Below, piece after piece: positions 52,496 through 59,958 of a stretch of 64,000 nt of DNA. The position numbers and the translations under genes are program-made. The first letter of the stretch is position 1. Every line of letters starts with the position of its first letter. The DNA lies in the NCBI GenBank assembly GCA_963784615.1, contig CAWASG010000001.1, positions 2,046,001 through 2,110,000 on the forward strand. The letters run 5' to 3'. The DNA is from UBA11403 sp963784615 (GTDB lineage Bacteria; Pseudomonadota; Gammaproteobacteria; Legionellales; Legionellaceae). Under the pieces are notes generated by a model. The model did not search any database and was not told the origin of the DNA. It worked only from the letters and a program-made list of their open reading frames with translations.

Positions 52496-54130
52496 TTAAA
52501 GATGTGCACCTTTACCCTCCTCTAGTTTTTCTGCAGAAGCAGCAGCTGCTTCTTCTTTCATCTTTTTAACTCCCTCCCTCATCTCTTCGCAAGTTTGCGT
52601 GTGAGGCGGCATTTCCTTTTTATTCGGTTGTTCAGGAGGAGTAAACAGTACCAGCTTTTGTCCAGTTGGTGCGAACCCCGCATCCTCGATCTTTGTCACA
52701 CCTGGCCCACCCGCAAAATCGGCAGTATTTCCGGAATAAATTTTAGGGATCCCAAGGTCTATCATGGTCAAATGGATCTCGATTAAATCGATTTTTCGAG
52801 TTAAAACACCTCTTTGTTTGTCCTCGGCCGGTAGAGCTTCGAGCGCCGACTTCGTTTTGACTAACTCCTCGCGTAAATAATTCGGTAGTTGATCGGGGGC
52901 CTTAGTATTTGGGTCTGCAGTATTTGCAGTAATTATTTTGGCGTCCTCAAGCGACTGAATATTACTATCACCCGCAAAGACCACGCCGGCTTTCACTGCC
53001 GCTTTTATCAGATTATTCGTTTCTTTTAGCTTACCAAAATCGGTATGCAAATTTAGAACAAGAATGGGATCTTTGTCGGGCACCTTAAGAACGCAGATGG
53101 ACGCTCTTGGATAACAGGGGGGCTTTTCGTAGTTAGTCTTTGTGGTGGCATCCACCAAAGCTCTAATATCGTTTTTTCGCTGTTCTTCTCCATCGGGAAT
53201 GCCGAGAAGTGTGATCAATTTATCAGCATCTTGATGTCCATTCAGATGTGGATTGCCATCTTCAAGCTGCACTGGTGCTGGTATAACAGTGACGTTATCT
53301 CTAACCAATACCGCGCCACCGTACTTGCTATCAGGACCGTTATCATGAGGATAAAAACTCTGTACAAGCATTGCTATTTGATGAGCGCCCATTCCTCGCG
53401 TAAAAGCCTTAAATTCATTTTGGCTACTTGTAGGGCTGGGAACTTCTTGTAAGATGATGGCGTCCCGTCCCGCGTCTACTTCTTGCTTAAGACGGATTCC
53501 AACCTGCTCAATCCGGTTGCGAGCAGTTGCTGGTATTCCATAAAATTCCTTTAGGCGATCAGCATAAGGCTCTTTTAACTTAACATCCTCTTTATTACCA
53601 TGTATAAATATGTTTAGCTGATCTCTTTTAGCTATTATTTCACTCGCGAGCTGTTGATTTTTATCGGGCACAGGGTCTCCGAGACTTGCTAATTGAGCTT
53701 CAAGCGCCTTAATTCCTGATGTCAAAGCCACCAAAACAGAATCGTGATTCTCAAGCCAACCAGCATAAGGTGCCCCTACAGTCGCCAAAGCCTTTTTCGC
53801 TTGGTCAGAGGAAGGGGGCTTAATACCCCAGGTGGCGAGCGTTGCCACCGATATAGGCGCGTTTGGATGCATAACATTTTGAAACGCAAACTTATCGCCA
53901 TTTGATGAAACAAATTTTCCTAATGCATGATCACTCGCACCATTGTTCCAATTAGAAACGGCAAAATGTTGATCGGCCAGGATCATCACCGCCTCGGCAT
54001 ATTCAAGTGGAGTTATCTTCTCATCAGTAGTAGTACCCGGTTTTTTAGTGGCAGGGTTAAATACGGGTATTTTGTACGAAAAAACGCCTACACCTGGATC
54101 AGTTTTGAATTCGTCGTTTCTAGCTTGCAT
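52496..54130 (-). CDS. EEP-fold (endonuclease/exonuclease/phosphatase) candidate effector
   Basis: The 544-residue protein has, in its middle, the landmarks of the endonuclease/exonuclease/phosphatase fold: AIILQEVPSP with Gln228-Glu229, VLNLHTDFGK with His362, and VFAGDSNIQ with the GDSN (Asp388) set. The fold covers DNases, sphingomyelinases and phosphoinositide phosphatases; a host-lipid or nucleic-acid target cannot be decided. The N-terminal ~200 residues are unfamiliar. The C-terminus is a Glu/Ala-rich helix ending EKLEEGKGAHL, which resembles the E-block of Dot/Icm substrates. There is no signal peptide. GGGAG lies seven bases upstream of the chosen ATG at 54130; the frame upstream to 54268 has no support. 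Final catalytic His near the C-terminus is not evident. Confidence 0.62.
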   Translation of the reverse strand: MQARNDEFKTDPGVGVFSYKIPVFNPATKKPGTTTDEKITPLEYAEAVMILADQHFAVSNWNNGASDHALGKFVSSNGDKFAFQNVMHPNAPISVATLATWGIKPPSSDQAKKALATVGAPYAGWLENHDSVLVALTSGIKALEAQLASLGDPVPDKNQQLASEIIAKRDQLNIFIHGNKEDVKLKEPYADRLKEFYGIPATARNRIEQVGIRLKQEVDAGRDAIILQEVPSPTSSQNEFKAFTRGMGAHQIAMLVQSFYPHDNGPDSKYGGAVLVRDNVTVIPAPVQLEDGNPHLNGHQDADKLITLLGIPDGEEQRKNDIRALVDATTKTNYEKPPCYPRASICVLKVPDKDPILVLNLHTDFGKLKETNNLIKAAVKAGVVFAGDSNIQSLEDAKIITANTADPNTKAPDQLPNYLREELVKTKSALEALPAEDKQRGVLTRKIDLIEIHLTMIDLGIPKIYSGNTADFAGGPGVTKIEDAGFAPTGQKLVLFTPPEQPNKKEMPPHTQTCEEMREGVKKMKEEAAAASAEKLEEGKGAHL

Positions 54131-54350
54131 AACAATCTCCCTGTTTTGAATGCAGCCCCTTGATGAGGTTATTTGGTTCAATCTCAATACACTGCAACAT
54201 GTTATTGACTCCAGTATAGTCTCACAAAGATTATATTGCAAAAACAGGCTTGATTGATTAAATTGCAACCGACAGGATCACTCGTTATGATTAGATCAAC
54301 GAGAAGAGTAGGAGGCGCAGAGTGTGGCTCTTTTTAATTACCAATCGGGT

Positions 54351-54378
54351 TTGTGTATAAAAAATATTCAGCTATACT
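54351..54378 (+). promoter_or_regulatory. promoter-like sequence of the small basic protein gene
   Basis: TTGTGT (54351-54356), 16 bases, TATACT (54373-54378). A ~45-base similar sequence, sharing TAAAAAATATTCAG, is at 52184-52230, where no plus-strand gene follows. Confidence 0.6.
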
Positions 54379-54513
54379 TGTTAATATGGGTTGATAAAAC
54401 TTGTATCGATCCATTGATAACCAGGTTCAAAGGAGGACTGGGATATTTTCAATTCATAGGCGGCGCCGAGGGATTTGGCAGCCATGTGGTTTCATTGGAA
54501 AGAGGAAGTTATC

Positions 54514-54762
54514 ATGTCCGAACGATTACAACACACCGCAGCGAGCACGCGGGAAAAAATGCTCCAACGTTATGGTGATGTTCTTCATCATAAACACGAT
54601 AAAAACCATAACCCCTACAGACAGCACTGTCGGTCACATCCAGCGAAGACACATTACCCCGGTACAAATGAAGAAGCAGATGCACAGGCTTCTACAGGGC
54701 TTATTCGCGAGTTTAAATTAAGAAAATTTCGTAACCAACCAGGTAAAGGGCAGATTCATTGA
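54514..54762 (+). CDS. small basic hypothetical protein
   Basis: This 82-residue, His/Lys/Arg-rich protein (RYGDVLHHKHDKNHNPYRQH, EFKLRKFRNQPGKG) is unknown to me. I start at the ATG at 54514, with an AGAGGAAG ribosome site nine bases upstream; the frame to 54475 lacks one. A good promoter lies 140 bases upstream. It has no signal peptide and no membrane segment. Its strong positive charge might suit nucleic-acid binding, which is only a guess. It could be a real small gene, since promoter and ribosome site are both visible. Confidence 0.5.
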   Translation: MSERLQHTAASTREKMLQRYGDVLHHKHDKNHNPYRQHCRSHPAKTHYPGTNEEADAQASTGLIREFKLRKFRNQPGKGQIH

Positions 54763-54772
54763 TCTTGGGATG

Positions 54773-54820
54773 CAGGTTGGGTGTAGGTTGGGCTTCGGCG
54801 AACCCGCCTCAACCCAACCT
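54773..54820. repeat. diverged R1-like repeat
   Basis: CAGGTTGGGTGTAGGTTGGG and an inverse end CAACCCAACCT enclose a shorter, changed centre. It covers the ends of the two converging genes. Confidence 0.6.
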
Positions 54821-55406
54821 AAGCCTTATCACTCAGATGGTAATACTTGAATAACTTCACCACCCGTTTAACACCCGACGTATTTTTCGCAATATCGACG
54901 ACCCATTCAGCTTGTTCCGGTATCACGTCTCCCATTAAGTAGACGATTTGATCAGACGTCACTACTTTGAACGAACGCGGATTAATTTCAGAGTCGGCAA
55001 TCACTTGGCTGCGAATTTTTCCCGTAATCCAGGTGTCTCTGGTGATATGCGTGCGAATAGGTTCGATACTTATCTTTTTGAATAATCGGCGATAATCGGG
55101 ATGTGCCATGACGCGTTTGTAAGCCTCATCGCGCATTTCGGCGGTTTCAACGTGTCCCGCGAGTAAAAGATCCCCGTTAAACACCGCCAGATCCATATGG
55201 CATTCAGCGCATTTAAAGTAATCATCTTGATAGAGCGCGTGGTGCGCTATGGTATACAGCTCGTAGTCACTGAATGAGTGGATAACAGTATGGCGATCAT
55301 AGATGAGACTTGCGCCGGTCCAAACGCTGCTGATACAGCCGGATAAGGGGAGAGTGGTGCAAATGAAGAAAAAAAGTCTGAAGCATAATGTCTTTGTACG
55401 ATCCAT
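54819..55406 (-). CDS. BON-domain lipoprotein
   Basis: The 195-residue protein has a lipoprotein signal (LFFFICTTLPLSGC, acylated Cys ~24) and a BON-type domain pair. The first domain is diverged (AVFNGDLLLAGHVETAEMRD), the second typical (ITGKIRSQVIADSEINPRSF, VVTSDQIVYLMGDVIPEQAE, GVKRVVKLFKYYH). BON lipoproteins such as DolP (YraP) and OsmY help keep the outer membrane intact. Two cysteines in KCAECH form a CxxC pair, unusual for the family. It is probably a paralogue of the next gene on the same strand. Confidence 0.82.
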   Translation of the reverse strand: MDRTKTLCFRLFFFICTTLPLSGCISSVWTGASLIYDRHTVIHSFSDYELYTIAHHALYQDDYFKCAECHMDLAVFNGDLLLAGHVETAEMRDEAYKRVMAHPDYRRLFKKISIEPIRTHITRDTWITGKIRSQVIADSEINPRSFKVVTSDQIVYLMGDVIPEQAEWVVDIAKNTSGVKRVVKLFKYYHLSDKA

Positions 55407-55469
55407 CGATTTTCTCCGATTATTTCATGTAATTATTTGGGCAAGGGCAAAAGAGACGGGCAGGGGCAC

Positions 55470-55537
55470 GGGCACGTGAATGTACGCTACGCGGATTTTT
55501 TATATAAAAGACTCGCGTAGCGCTCATTCACGTGCCC
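55470..55537. repeat. imperfect palindrome between two BON genes
   Basis: Arms GGGCACGTGAATGTACGCTA and onward (55470-55493) and inverse (55514-55537) with two mismatches, set in a purine-rich to pyrimidine-rich stretch that extends the pairing. No gene fits. Confidence 0.7.
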
Positions 55538-55586
55538 GATCCGTTGCCCTTTCCCTTTCCCCTTCCCCTTCCCCGCTCCATCACCC

Positions 55587-56156
55587 TCAAACAATATATT
55601 GAAAAATCTTAACTACTTTCCTCACACCTTGAATGTGTCGCGCAACCGTTACCGCTAAATCTGCTTGTTCATGGGTTGCGATGCCCATGAGGTAAACGTT
55701 TGCGTTTTCGGTGATGATGCGAATCGAGCCCGATTCAAGCCCTTTTTCCGTGAGCATTTTGCTGCGAATTTGGCTGCTGATAAAGGTATCTTTACTGCGT
55801 TGAGCTAGCGTTATAGGCTCGCCGACGGTGATTTCATCATACACGCGGCGAACACTGGGGGTGTCACGCGCGATTTTTTCAGCATCCGCTTTGAGCGAGA
55901 CGGATGTGACTTGCCCTGTCAATAAGATAACCTGATTATAACTGGTCACTGAAATATGCGAGTCACGAAATGCACGGATATTCCGTATCTTGGTATTCGT
56001 GACATAAAAAATACGCGCATCTTTTTCAATCATAGATAGGCTGCGACGGTCATAGACCATCATACTGCCCGCAGCGCCAACGACCACAACGCCGACACAG
56101 CTAGTTAATAGTCCGCTTAATATTAAACAAGTGATGAGTTTGATGTGCCTGTTCAT
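55587..56156 (-). CDS. dolP: BON-domain lipoprotein, DolP (YraP)-like
   Basis: The 189-residue protein has a lipoprotein signal (LILSGLLTSC, acylated Cys ~20) and two BON domains: VTSYNQVILLTGQVTSVSLK and IRSKMLTEKGLESGSIRIIT, then NANVYLMGIATHEQADLAVT and GVRKVVKIFQYIV. DolP acts at the outer membrane near cell division and supports outer-membrane integrity. Its neighbour diaA two bases upstream repeats the E. coli order yraN-diaA-dolP, so the identification is firm. The CDS is complete. Confidence 0.92.
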   Translation of the reverse strand: MNRHIKLITCLILSGLLTSCVGVVVVGAAGSMMVYDRRSLSMIEKDARIFYVTNTKIRNIRAFRDSHISVTSYNQVILLTGQVTSVSLKADAEKIARDTPSVRRVYDEITVGEPITLAQRSKDTFISSQIRSKMLTEKGLESGSIRIITENANVYLMGIATHEQADLAVTVARHIQGVRKVVKIFQYIV

Positions 56157-56158
56157 GT

Positions 56159-56758
56159 TTACGCTGTCCCCGTTCCAAATAATGATTGATCAATTAAATC
56201 GCAAAAACAATGCAAAATAAATAAATGCATTTCTCGAATGAGCGCAGGGCGATCCCCTGGCACTCGTAATTCAATGTCCTCAGGCCCCAAGTGATTTGCT
56301 AATTGGCCACCATCTCGTCCATTGAGGGCAATGATATCAATGCCGCGGTCGTGAGCGGCATCAATGGCTTGTAAAATGCTATTCGCATTCCCCGATGTAC
56401 TTAAGGTGATGAGCATGTCGCCCTGTTGCCCTAAGGCTTGAATTTGACGCGCAAATAATAATTCACTATATCCTTCGTTCGCAAGATCAGTGACGATGGA
56501 GACATCGGTTGACAGTGCGATAACGGGAAGCGGGGGGCGCTCTACATCAAAGTGATTGAGCATAGCTGCTGAAAAATGCAGGCAATTGGCCGCAGAGCCG
56601 CCATGACCGCAGAGCAATATTTTATTGTCTTGTAGCAAACAATTGACCAGGCGAGTCGCAGCATTCGCAATGGAGGTGGATAGGGTTTCAGCCATCACCA
56701 TGTGCGTTTCAATGTTGAGGCCAAAGCGTTGCCTGATTCTTTCTTCCATTTTTTCCAT
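56159..56758 (-). CDS. diaA: DiaA, SIS-domain DnaA initiator-associating protein
   Basis: A 199-residue SIS-domain protein: LLQDNKILLCGHGGSAANCL, then HFSAAMLNHFDVERPPLPVI, LITLSTSGNANSILQAIDAA, and a C-terminal helix (REMHLFILHCFCDLIDQSLF). DiaA stimulates assembly of DnaA on oriC. The family also contains GmhA (sedoheptulose-phosphate isomerase), with which it is easily confused; the yraN and dolP neighbours decide for DiaA. It ends two bases before dolP. The N-terminus has two Met codons close together. Confidence 0.9.
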   Translation of the reverse strand: MEKMEERIRQRFGLNIETHMVMAETLSTSIANAATRLVNCLLQDNKILLCGHGGSAANCLHFSAAMLNHFDVERPPLPVIALSTDVSIVTDLANEGYSELLFARQIQALGQQGDMLITLSTSGNANSILQAIDAAHDRGIDIIALNGRDGGQLANHLGPEDIELRVPGDRPALIREMHLFILHCFCDLIDQSLFGTGTA

Positions 56759-56789
56759 AGTATCCTCTTGATAATCGTGTTTAAACCGG

Positions 56790-56872
56790 AATCCGAGCCA
56801 CGACCGTTAGGGAGTGGAGCAGTTTCGAAGCCGACTGAACTGCTCCACTCCCTAACGGTCGTGGCTCGGATT
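56790..56872. repeat. repeat family R2, copy 2
   Basis: Perfect 35-base arms (56790-56824 and 56838-56872) containing CGACCGTTAGGGAGTGGAGC. It lies between diaA and yraN on a common transcript. Confidence 0.9.
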
Positions 56873-56907
56873 CCGATTTAATTCCATCGCTCCCATCGGT
56901 CAATGTA

Positions 56908-57258
56908 CTACGCTCCAAATGCGTTGCTAATCCAGGTTAATTGGGGTGGTTTTCCCTCAATGCTAACCACATCAAATCGCGCGGGGACCTTGTCCTGTAG
57001 TTTATGGGCTAACAGATAAAGTGACGCTGTTCTGAGTAATTTTTGTTGCTTGCCGTAGGTGATGCTCTCAATCGCGCCACCATAGGTATTCGATGCGCGG
57101 GATCGCACCTCGACGAAAACCAAATAATCTTTATCCCGCATGATTAAATCAATTTCTCCGAGCCGACATCGATAGTTACTTTCTACCCATTGCATGCCTT
57201 GCGCAACGAGGTAGTCACGCGCGGCTATTTCTGCAGCAAATCCGGCTACTAAGGACAC
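56908..57258 (-). CDS. yraN: UPF0102 nuclease-fold protein YraN
   Basis: The 116-residue protein has the Holliday-junction resolvase-like fold of UPF0102: AARDYLVAQGMQWVESNYRC, RLGEIDLIMRDKDYLVFVEV with the Asp, Glu and Lys-type core of PD-(D/E)XK nucleases, and YGKQQKLLRTASLYL. Its function is not established, though nuclease-like residues are present. In E. coli it lies next to diaA. It follows parB by six bases on the same strand, so it may belong to the parAB transcript here. Confidence 0.92.
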   Translation of the reverse strand: MSLVAGFAAEIAARDYLVAQGMQWVESNYRCRLGEIDLIMRDKDYLVFVEVRSRASNTYGGAIESITYGKQQKLLRTASLYLLAHKLQDKVPARFDVVSIEGKPPQLTWISNAFGA

Positions 57259-57264
57259 GTTGAT

Positions 57265-58134
57265 TTACCTCGCGAGCTGGCTGAGCATGGTTTGTAAATT
57301 ATTTTCATTCTGATAATGAATCACCAAGGTGCCTTTCCCCGATTTCCCGGGTTTGATTTTAATTTTTGTTTGTAATCGTTTGGATAAATCGCTGATCTCA
57401 TTGTCGAATAAAGGCAGCAGCGGCTCTTTTTTGGAATGGGTCGTAACACCTGATTTGACCCGTGTGACCAAGGATTCAGTTTCGCGTACGGATAATTGTT
57501 TAGCGATGACCAAACGGGCAACATGGCTTTGTTGTTGCTCATCTAATACCAGCAAGCATCGTGCGTGCCCCATATCTAAATCACCATTTTCCAAAAGTAA
57601 TCTCACTTCGCTGTTTAAATTCAGTAAGCGCAAGAAATTGGTCACGGCTGTTCGTGATTTGGAAAGTAGCTCAGCAATTTGTTGGTGGGTTAAGGCAAAT
57701 TCAGTGGTTAAACGGTGCATGGCGCGTGCTTGATCCATGGCATTGAGATCTTCGCGCTGAAGATTTTCAACCAGCGCCATCGCCATCGCCGTTTCATCAT
57801 CAACCTGATGAAGAATCACGGGGATGTCTTTGATTCCTGCCAGTTGGCATGCACGCCAGCGTCGTTCACCGGCAATAATCTCATAGTTGCCTTCAGCAAG
57901 TGCGCGAACCAATAATGGCTGCAGCAGGCCTTGTTTTTTAATCGACTCAGCCAGTTCACCGATAGATTCATCATCAAAAGCAGCACGCGGCTGGTATCGA
58001 CCGGGTTGTAGGCTGTCTGCGCTTAATGTCTTGTGTTGTGATGTGGACGCTTCTTTTTCATTAATGAGCGAGCTGCCAGAAGGGCCCAGCAATGCGGATA
58101 AATTGCGTCCCAAGCCACTGCGTTTTACGGTCAT
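57265..58134 (-). CDS. parB: ParB chromosome-partitioning protein
   Basis: ParB binds parS sites near the origin, spreads as a CTP-dependent clamp, and acts with ParA in segregation. It starts with KRSGLGRNLSALL, has LSADSLQPGRYQPRAAFDDE (ParB box I), the CTP-binding GERRWRACQLAGIKDIPVIL, and the HTH TTEFALTHQQIAELLSKSRT. The C-terminal dimer domain ends in KPGKSGKGTLVIHYQNEN. Length 289 is typical. It is 11 bases downstream of parA. I did not find a clear parS (a TGTTNCACGTGAAACA-type site) near it. Confidence 0.95.
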   Translation of the reverse strand: MTVKRSGLGRNLSALLGPSGSSLINEKEASTSQHKTLSADSLQPGRYQPRAAFDDESIGELAESIKKQGLLQPLLVRALAEGNYEIIAGERRWRACQLAGIKDIPVILHQVDDETAMAMALVENLQREDLNAMDQARAMHRLTTEFALTHQQIAELLSKSRTAVTNFLRLLNLNSEVRLLLENGDLDMGHARCLLVLDEQQQSHVARLVIAKQLSVRETESLVTRVKSGVTTHSKKEPLLPLFDNEISDLSKRLQTKIKIKPGKSGKGTLVIHYQNENNLQTMLSQLAR

Positions 58135-58145
58135 AGATTACCTCG

Positions 58146-58928
58146 TTAATTAATGTGAGCCAATCCGGCTGTTTGTTTGCCGATGACTTCCCCTGCTAAA
58201 ACCATATAAGCGGCTGAACCGGCTGATGTTCTATCATATTGCAATGCAGATAATCCGTGACTGGGCGCTTCGGCCAGTCGTACGTTTCTCGGGATCACCG
58301 TACGATAGAGCTTCTGTTTAAAATGATCTAGTAATTGTTTAGAGACATCACCGCACAATCGATTGCGCCCATCATACATCGTTCGCAGGATTCCTTCGAT
58401 GCAAAGGCGTGGATTAACTGATTGTTGTACTTGTTCTATCGTCGATAATAATGCGGCGAGGCCTTCTAATGCATAATATTCGCACTGCATCGGGATGAGG
58501 ACTGAGTCGGCAGCAACGAAGGCATTAATGGTTAAGGTGTTTAATGCGGGCGGGCAGTCGATGAAGATAAAATCATAGGCTGACAGCAACGGCTGCAAGG
58601 CATTTTTTAAAAACGTTTCGCGATGATCGCTAGCCATTAAGGTGACTTCGGCGACCGTCAAATCACCATTTGCAGGGATTAAGTCGAACTTATCACTGGT
58701 GTGAATACAGGCTTGAGCCGCCAAGCAATCTCTTAATAAGACATCGTTAGAGGTATGCACCAGATTGCTTTTATCAACACCGCATCCCATGGTCGCATTA
58801 CCTTGGGGGTCGAGATCAATCAATAAAACCCGTTGCTGGCTGGCGGAGAGCGAAGATGCTAAATTAATCGCAGTGGTTGTTTTTCCAACACCGCCCTTTT
58901 GATTTGCAATGGCTATGACTTTCGCCAT
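58146..58928 (-). CDS. parA: ParA (Soj) chromosome-partitioning ATPase
   Basis: The protein begins MAKVIAIANQKGGVGKTTTA, with the deviant Walker A of ParA/MinD ATPases, and has LLIDLDPQGNATMGCGVD, FIFIDCPPALNTLTINAFVA (Walker B) and QCEYYALEGLAALLSTI. 260 residues is usual. It works with ParB to move the origin. I start at 58928; the upstream frame to 58979 lacks a family counterpart. GGAATAAC stands before the ATG. Confidence 0.95.
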   Translation of the reverse strand: MAKVIAIANQKGGVGKTTTAINLASSLSASQQRVLLIDLDPQGNATMGCGVDKSNLVHTSNDVLLRDCLAAQACIHTSDKFDLIPANGDLTVAEVTLMASDHRETFLKNALQPLLSAYDFIFIDCPPALNTLTINAFVAADSVLIPMQCEYYALEGLAALLSTIEQVQQSVNPRLCIEGILRTMYDGRNRLCGDVSKQLLDHFKQKLYRTVIPRNVRLAEAPSHGLSALQYDRTSAGSAAYMVLAGEVIGKQTAGLAHIN

Positions 58929-58952
58929 GGTTATTCCTTTTTTTGTGGTTTG

Positions 58953-58990
58953 TAGAAAGCTGCATGCAAAAAGACGCACGCAGCTTTCTA
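58953..58990. promoter_or_regulatory. inverted repeat upstream of parA
   Basis: TAGAAAGCTGC (58953-58963) is inverted at 58980-58990, 25 bases before the parA start. It may be a binding site or a leader hairpin of the parA transcript. Confidence 0.4.
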
Positions 58991-59039
58991 TAAATATAAT
59001 ATTCGGCGCCTGTCACAGTGGCCGCTTAACTTTGACATA

Positions 59040-59222
59040 TTTGTCATTGCGATCACCCCGGTACCTTCGGTACAAACAGTCACAATGAACTTGCAGGTCG
59101 CAACGACTTCGGTCAATATGTTGTCAATATGCTAAAACGATATTGCCGTTCTAAACGTTGCTTGAACAAAAGAGCATGAGTCTTTTTTCATGCTCTTTTG
59201 TTCAATGTTCAATGTTCAATGT
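59040..59222 (-). terminator. R3 fragment and rsmG terminator hairpin
   Basis: 59040-59110 matches the right end of the R3 element in mshK (ATGAACTTGCAGGT and GTACCTTCGGTAC). Then a perfect 16-base inverted repeat (59164-59179 and 59188-59203, containing GAGCATGA) has a T-rich loop and T-rich arm, and lies just beyond the rsmG stop, so it probably ends that transcript. A 7-base unit GTTCAAT is repeated about four times at 59200-59226. Confidence 0.6.
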
Positions 59223-59825
59223 TCAATTATCAATGATGACACAACAACGCTCGCCTGTTATCCCCGGTACCGAGTATGTTTCAACCCGATAGCGATGATG
59301 CAGTGTTTCTAATTCAGCCTCAGGATAGCGTCCCTTCATGGCGAGCCAGATTCCCTGCTTAGATATTAAATGATGTGTGCACTGAATGAAACTGTCCATC
59401 GCGCTAAATGCTCGACTTGTTACTGTATCAAAACCTGAGGACGGGTGATAGGCTTCGACACGAGATTGTACAATTTCAATATTATCTAATTTGAGAACGC
59501 GTTTGACTTCACGTAAAAAACGCATTTTTTTACCGTTGCTGTCTAACAAGACGACCTGTAAATTAGGCCGCGCAATGGCAAGAGGAATGCCTGGTAATCC
59601 GGCGCCTGTCCCCACATCCAGTAATCTTGATCCGTTGATCCAGGGCATAATGGCCAGGCTATCTAAAAGATGATGGGTTATCATGTTATTAAGCTCACGA
59701 ATGGCGGTGAGATTATAGGCCTTATTCCATTTCTGCAGTAATGTCAGGTAGTCCATCAAAGGCTCTGGGGATACAGAGAGGCCTAATGTTTGGAGTCCTT
59801 TGGTTAACACGTCTTGTTCGTGCAT
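59223..59825 (-). CDS. rsmG: 16S rRNA G527 N7-methyltransferase
   Basis: RsmG (GidB) methylates G527 of 16S rRNA. It has the Rossmann SAM-binding GSRLLDVGTGAGLPGIPLAI, LLDSNGKKMRFLREV, DTVTSRAFSAMDSFIQ and the N-terminal YLTLLQKWNKAYNLTAIREL. 200 residues is normal. It lies between mnmG and parA, the usual order in gammaproteobacteria. It loses streptomycin sensitivity when inactive in other species. No defect is visible. Confidence 0.95.
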   Translation of the reverse strand: MHEQDVLTKGLQTLGLSVSPEPLMDYLTLLQKWNKAYNLTAIRELNNMITHHLLDSLAIMPWINGSRLLDVGTGAGLPGIPLAIARPNLQVVLLDSNGKKMRFLREVKRVLKLDNIEIVQSRVEAYHPSSGFDTVTSRAFSAMDSFIQCTHHLISKQGIWLAMKGRYPEAELETLHHRYRVETYSVPGITGERCCVIIDN

Positions 59826-59907
59826 ATGTTAATCCTTAGACAAAACAGTGCTGTAAAGCGGGGCTATCGTTTCTTTTAATTTTTTCATGATGTTCCATTT
59901 AAATTAT

Positions 59908-59951
59908 TTGGACAAAGCAGCATGCGTGTTTTTGCATGCTGTTTTATCCAA
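59908..59951. terminator. hairpin between mnmG and rsmG
   Basis: 18-base arms (59908-59925 and 59934-59951, two mismatches) with CAGCATGC at the core, lying between the mnmG stop and the rsmG start. It could attenuate or end transcription from mnmG. The two genes may therefore not be fully coupled. Confidence 0.55.
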
Positions 59952-59958
59952 ACTGCAT

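Noticed and set aside
58980..59222. Origin of replication between rsmG and parA
   Set aside because: The gene order suggests that oriC may be near, but I saw no cluster of DnaA boxes (TTATCCACA) in this short gap; it holds an R3 fragment, a hairpin and a short tandem repeat.
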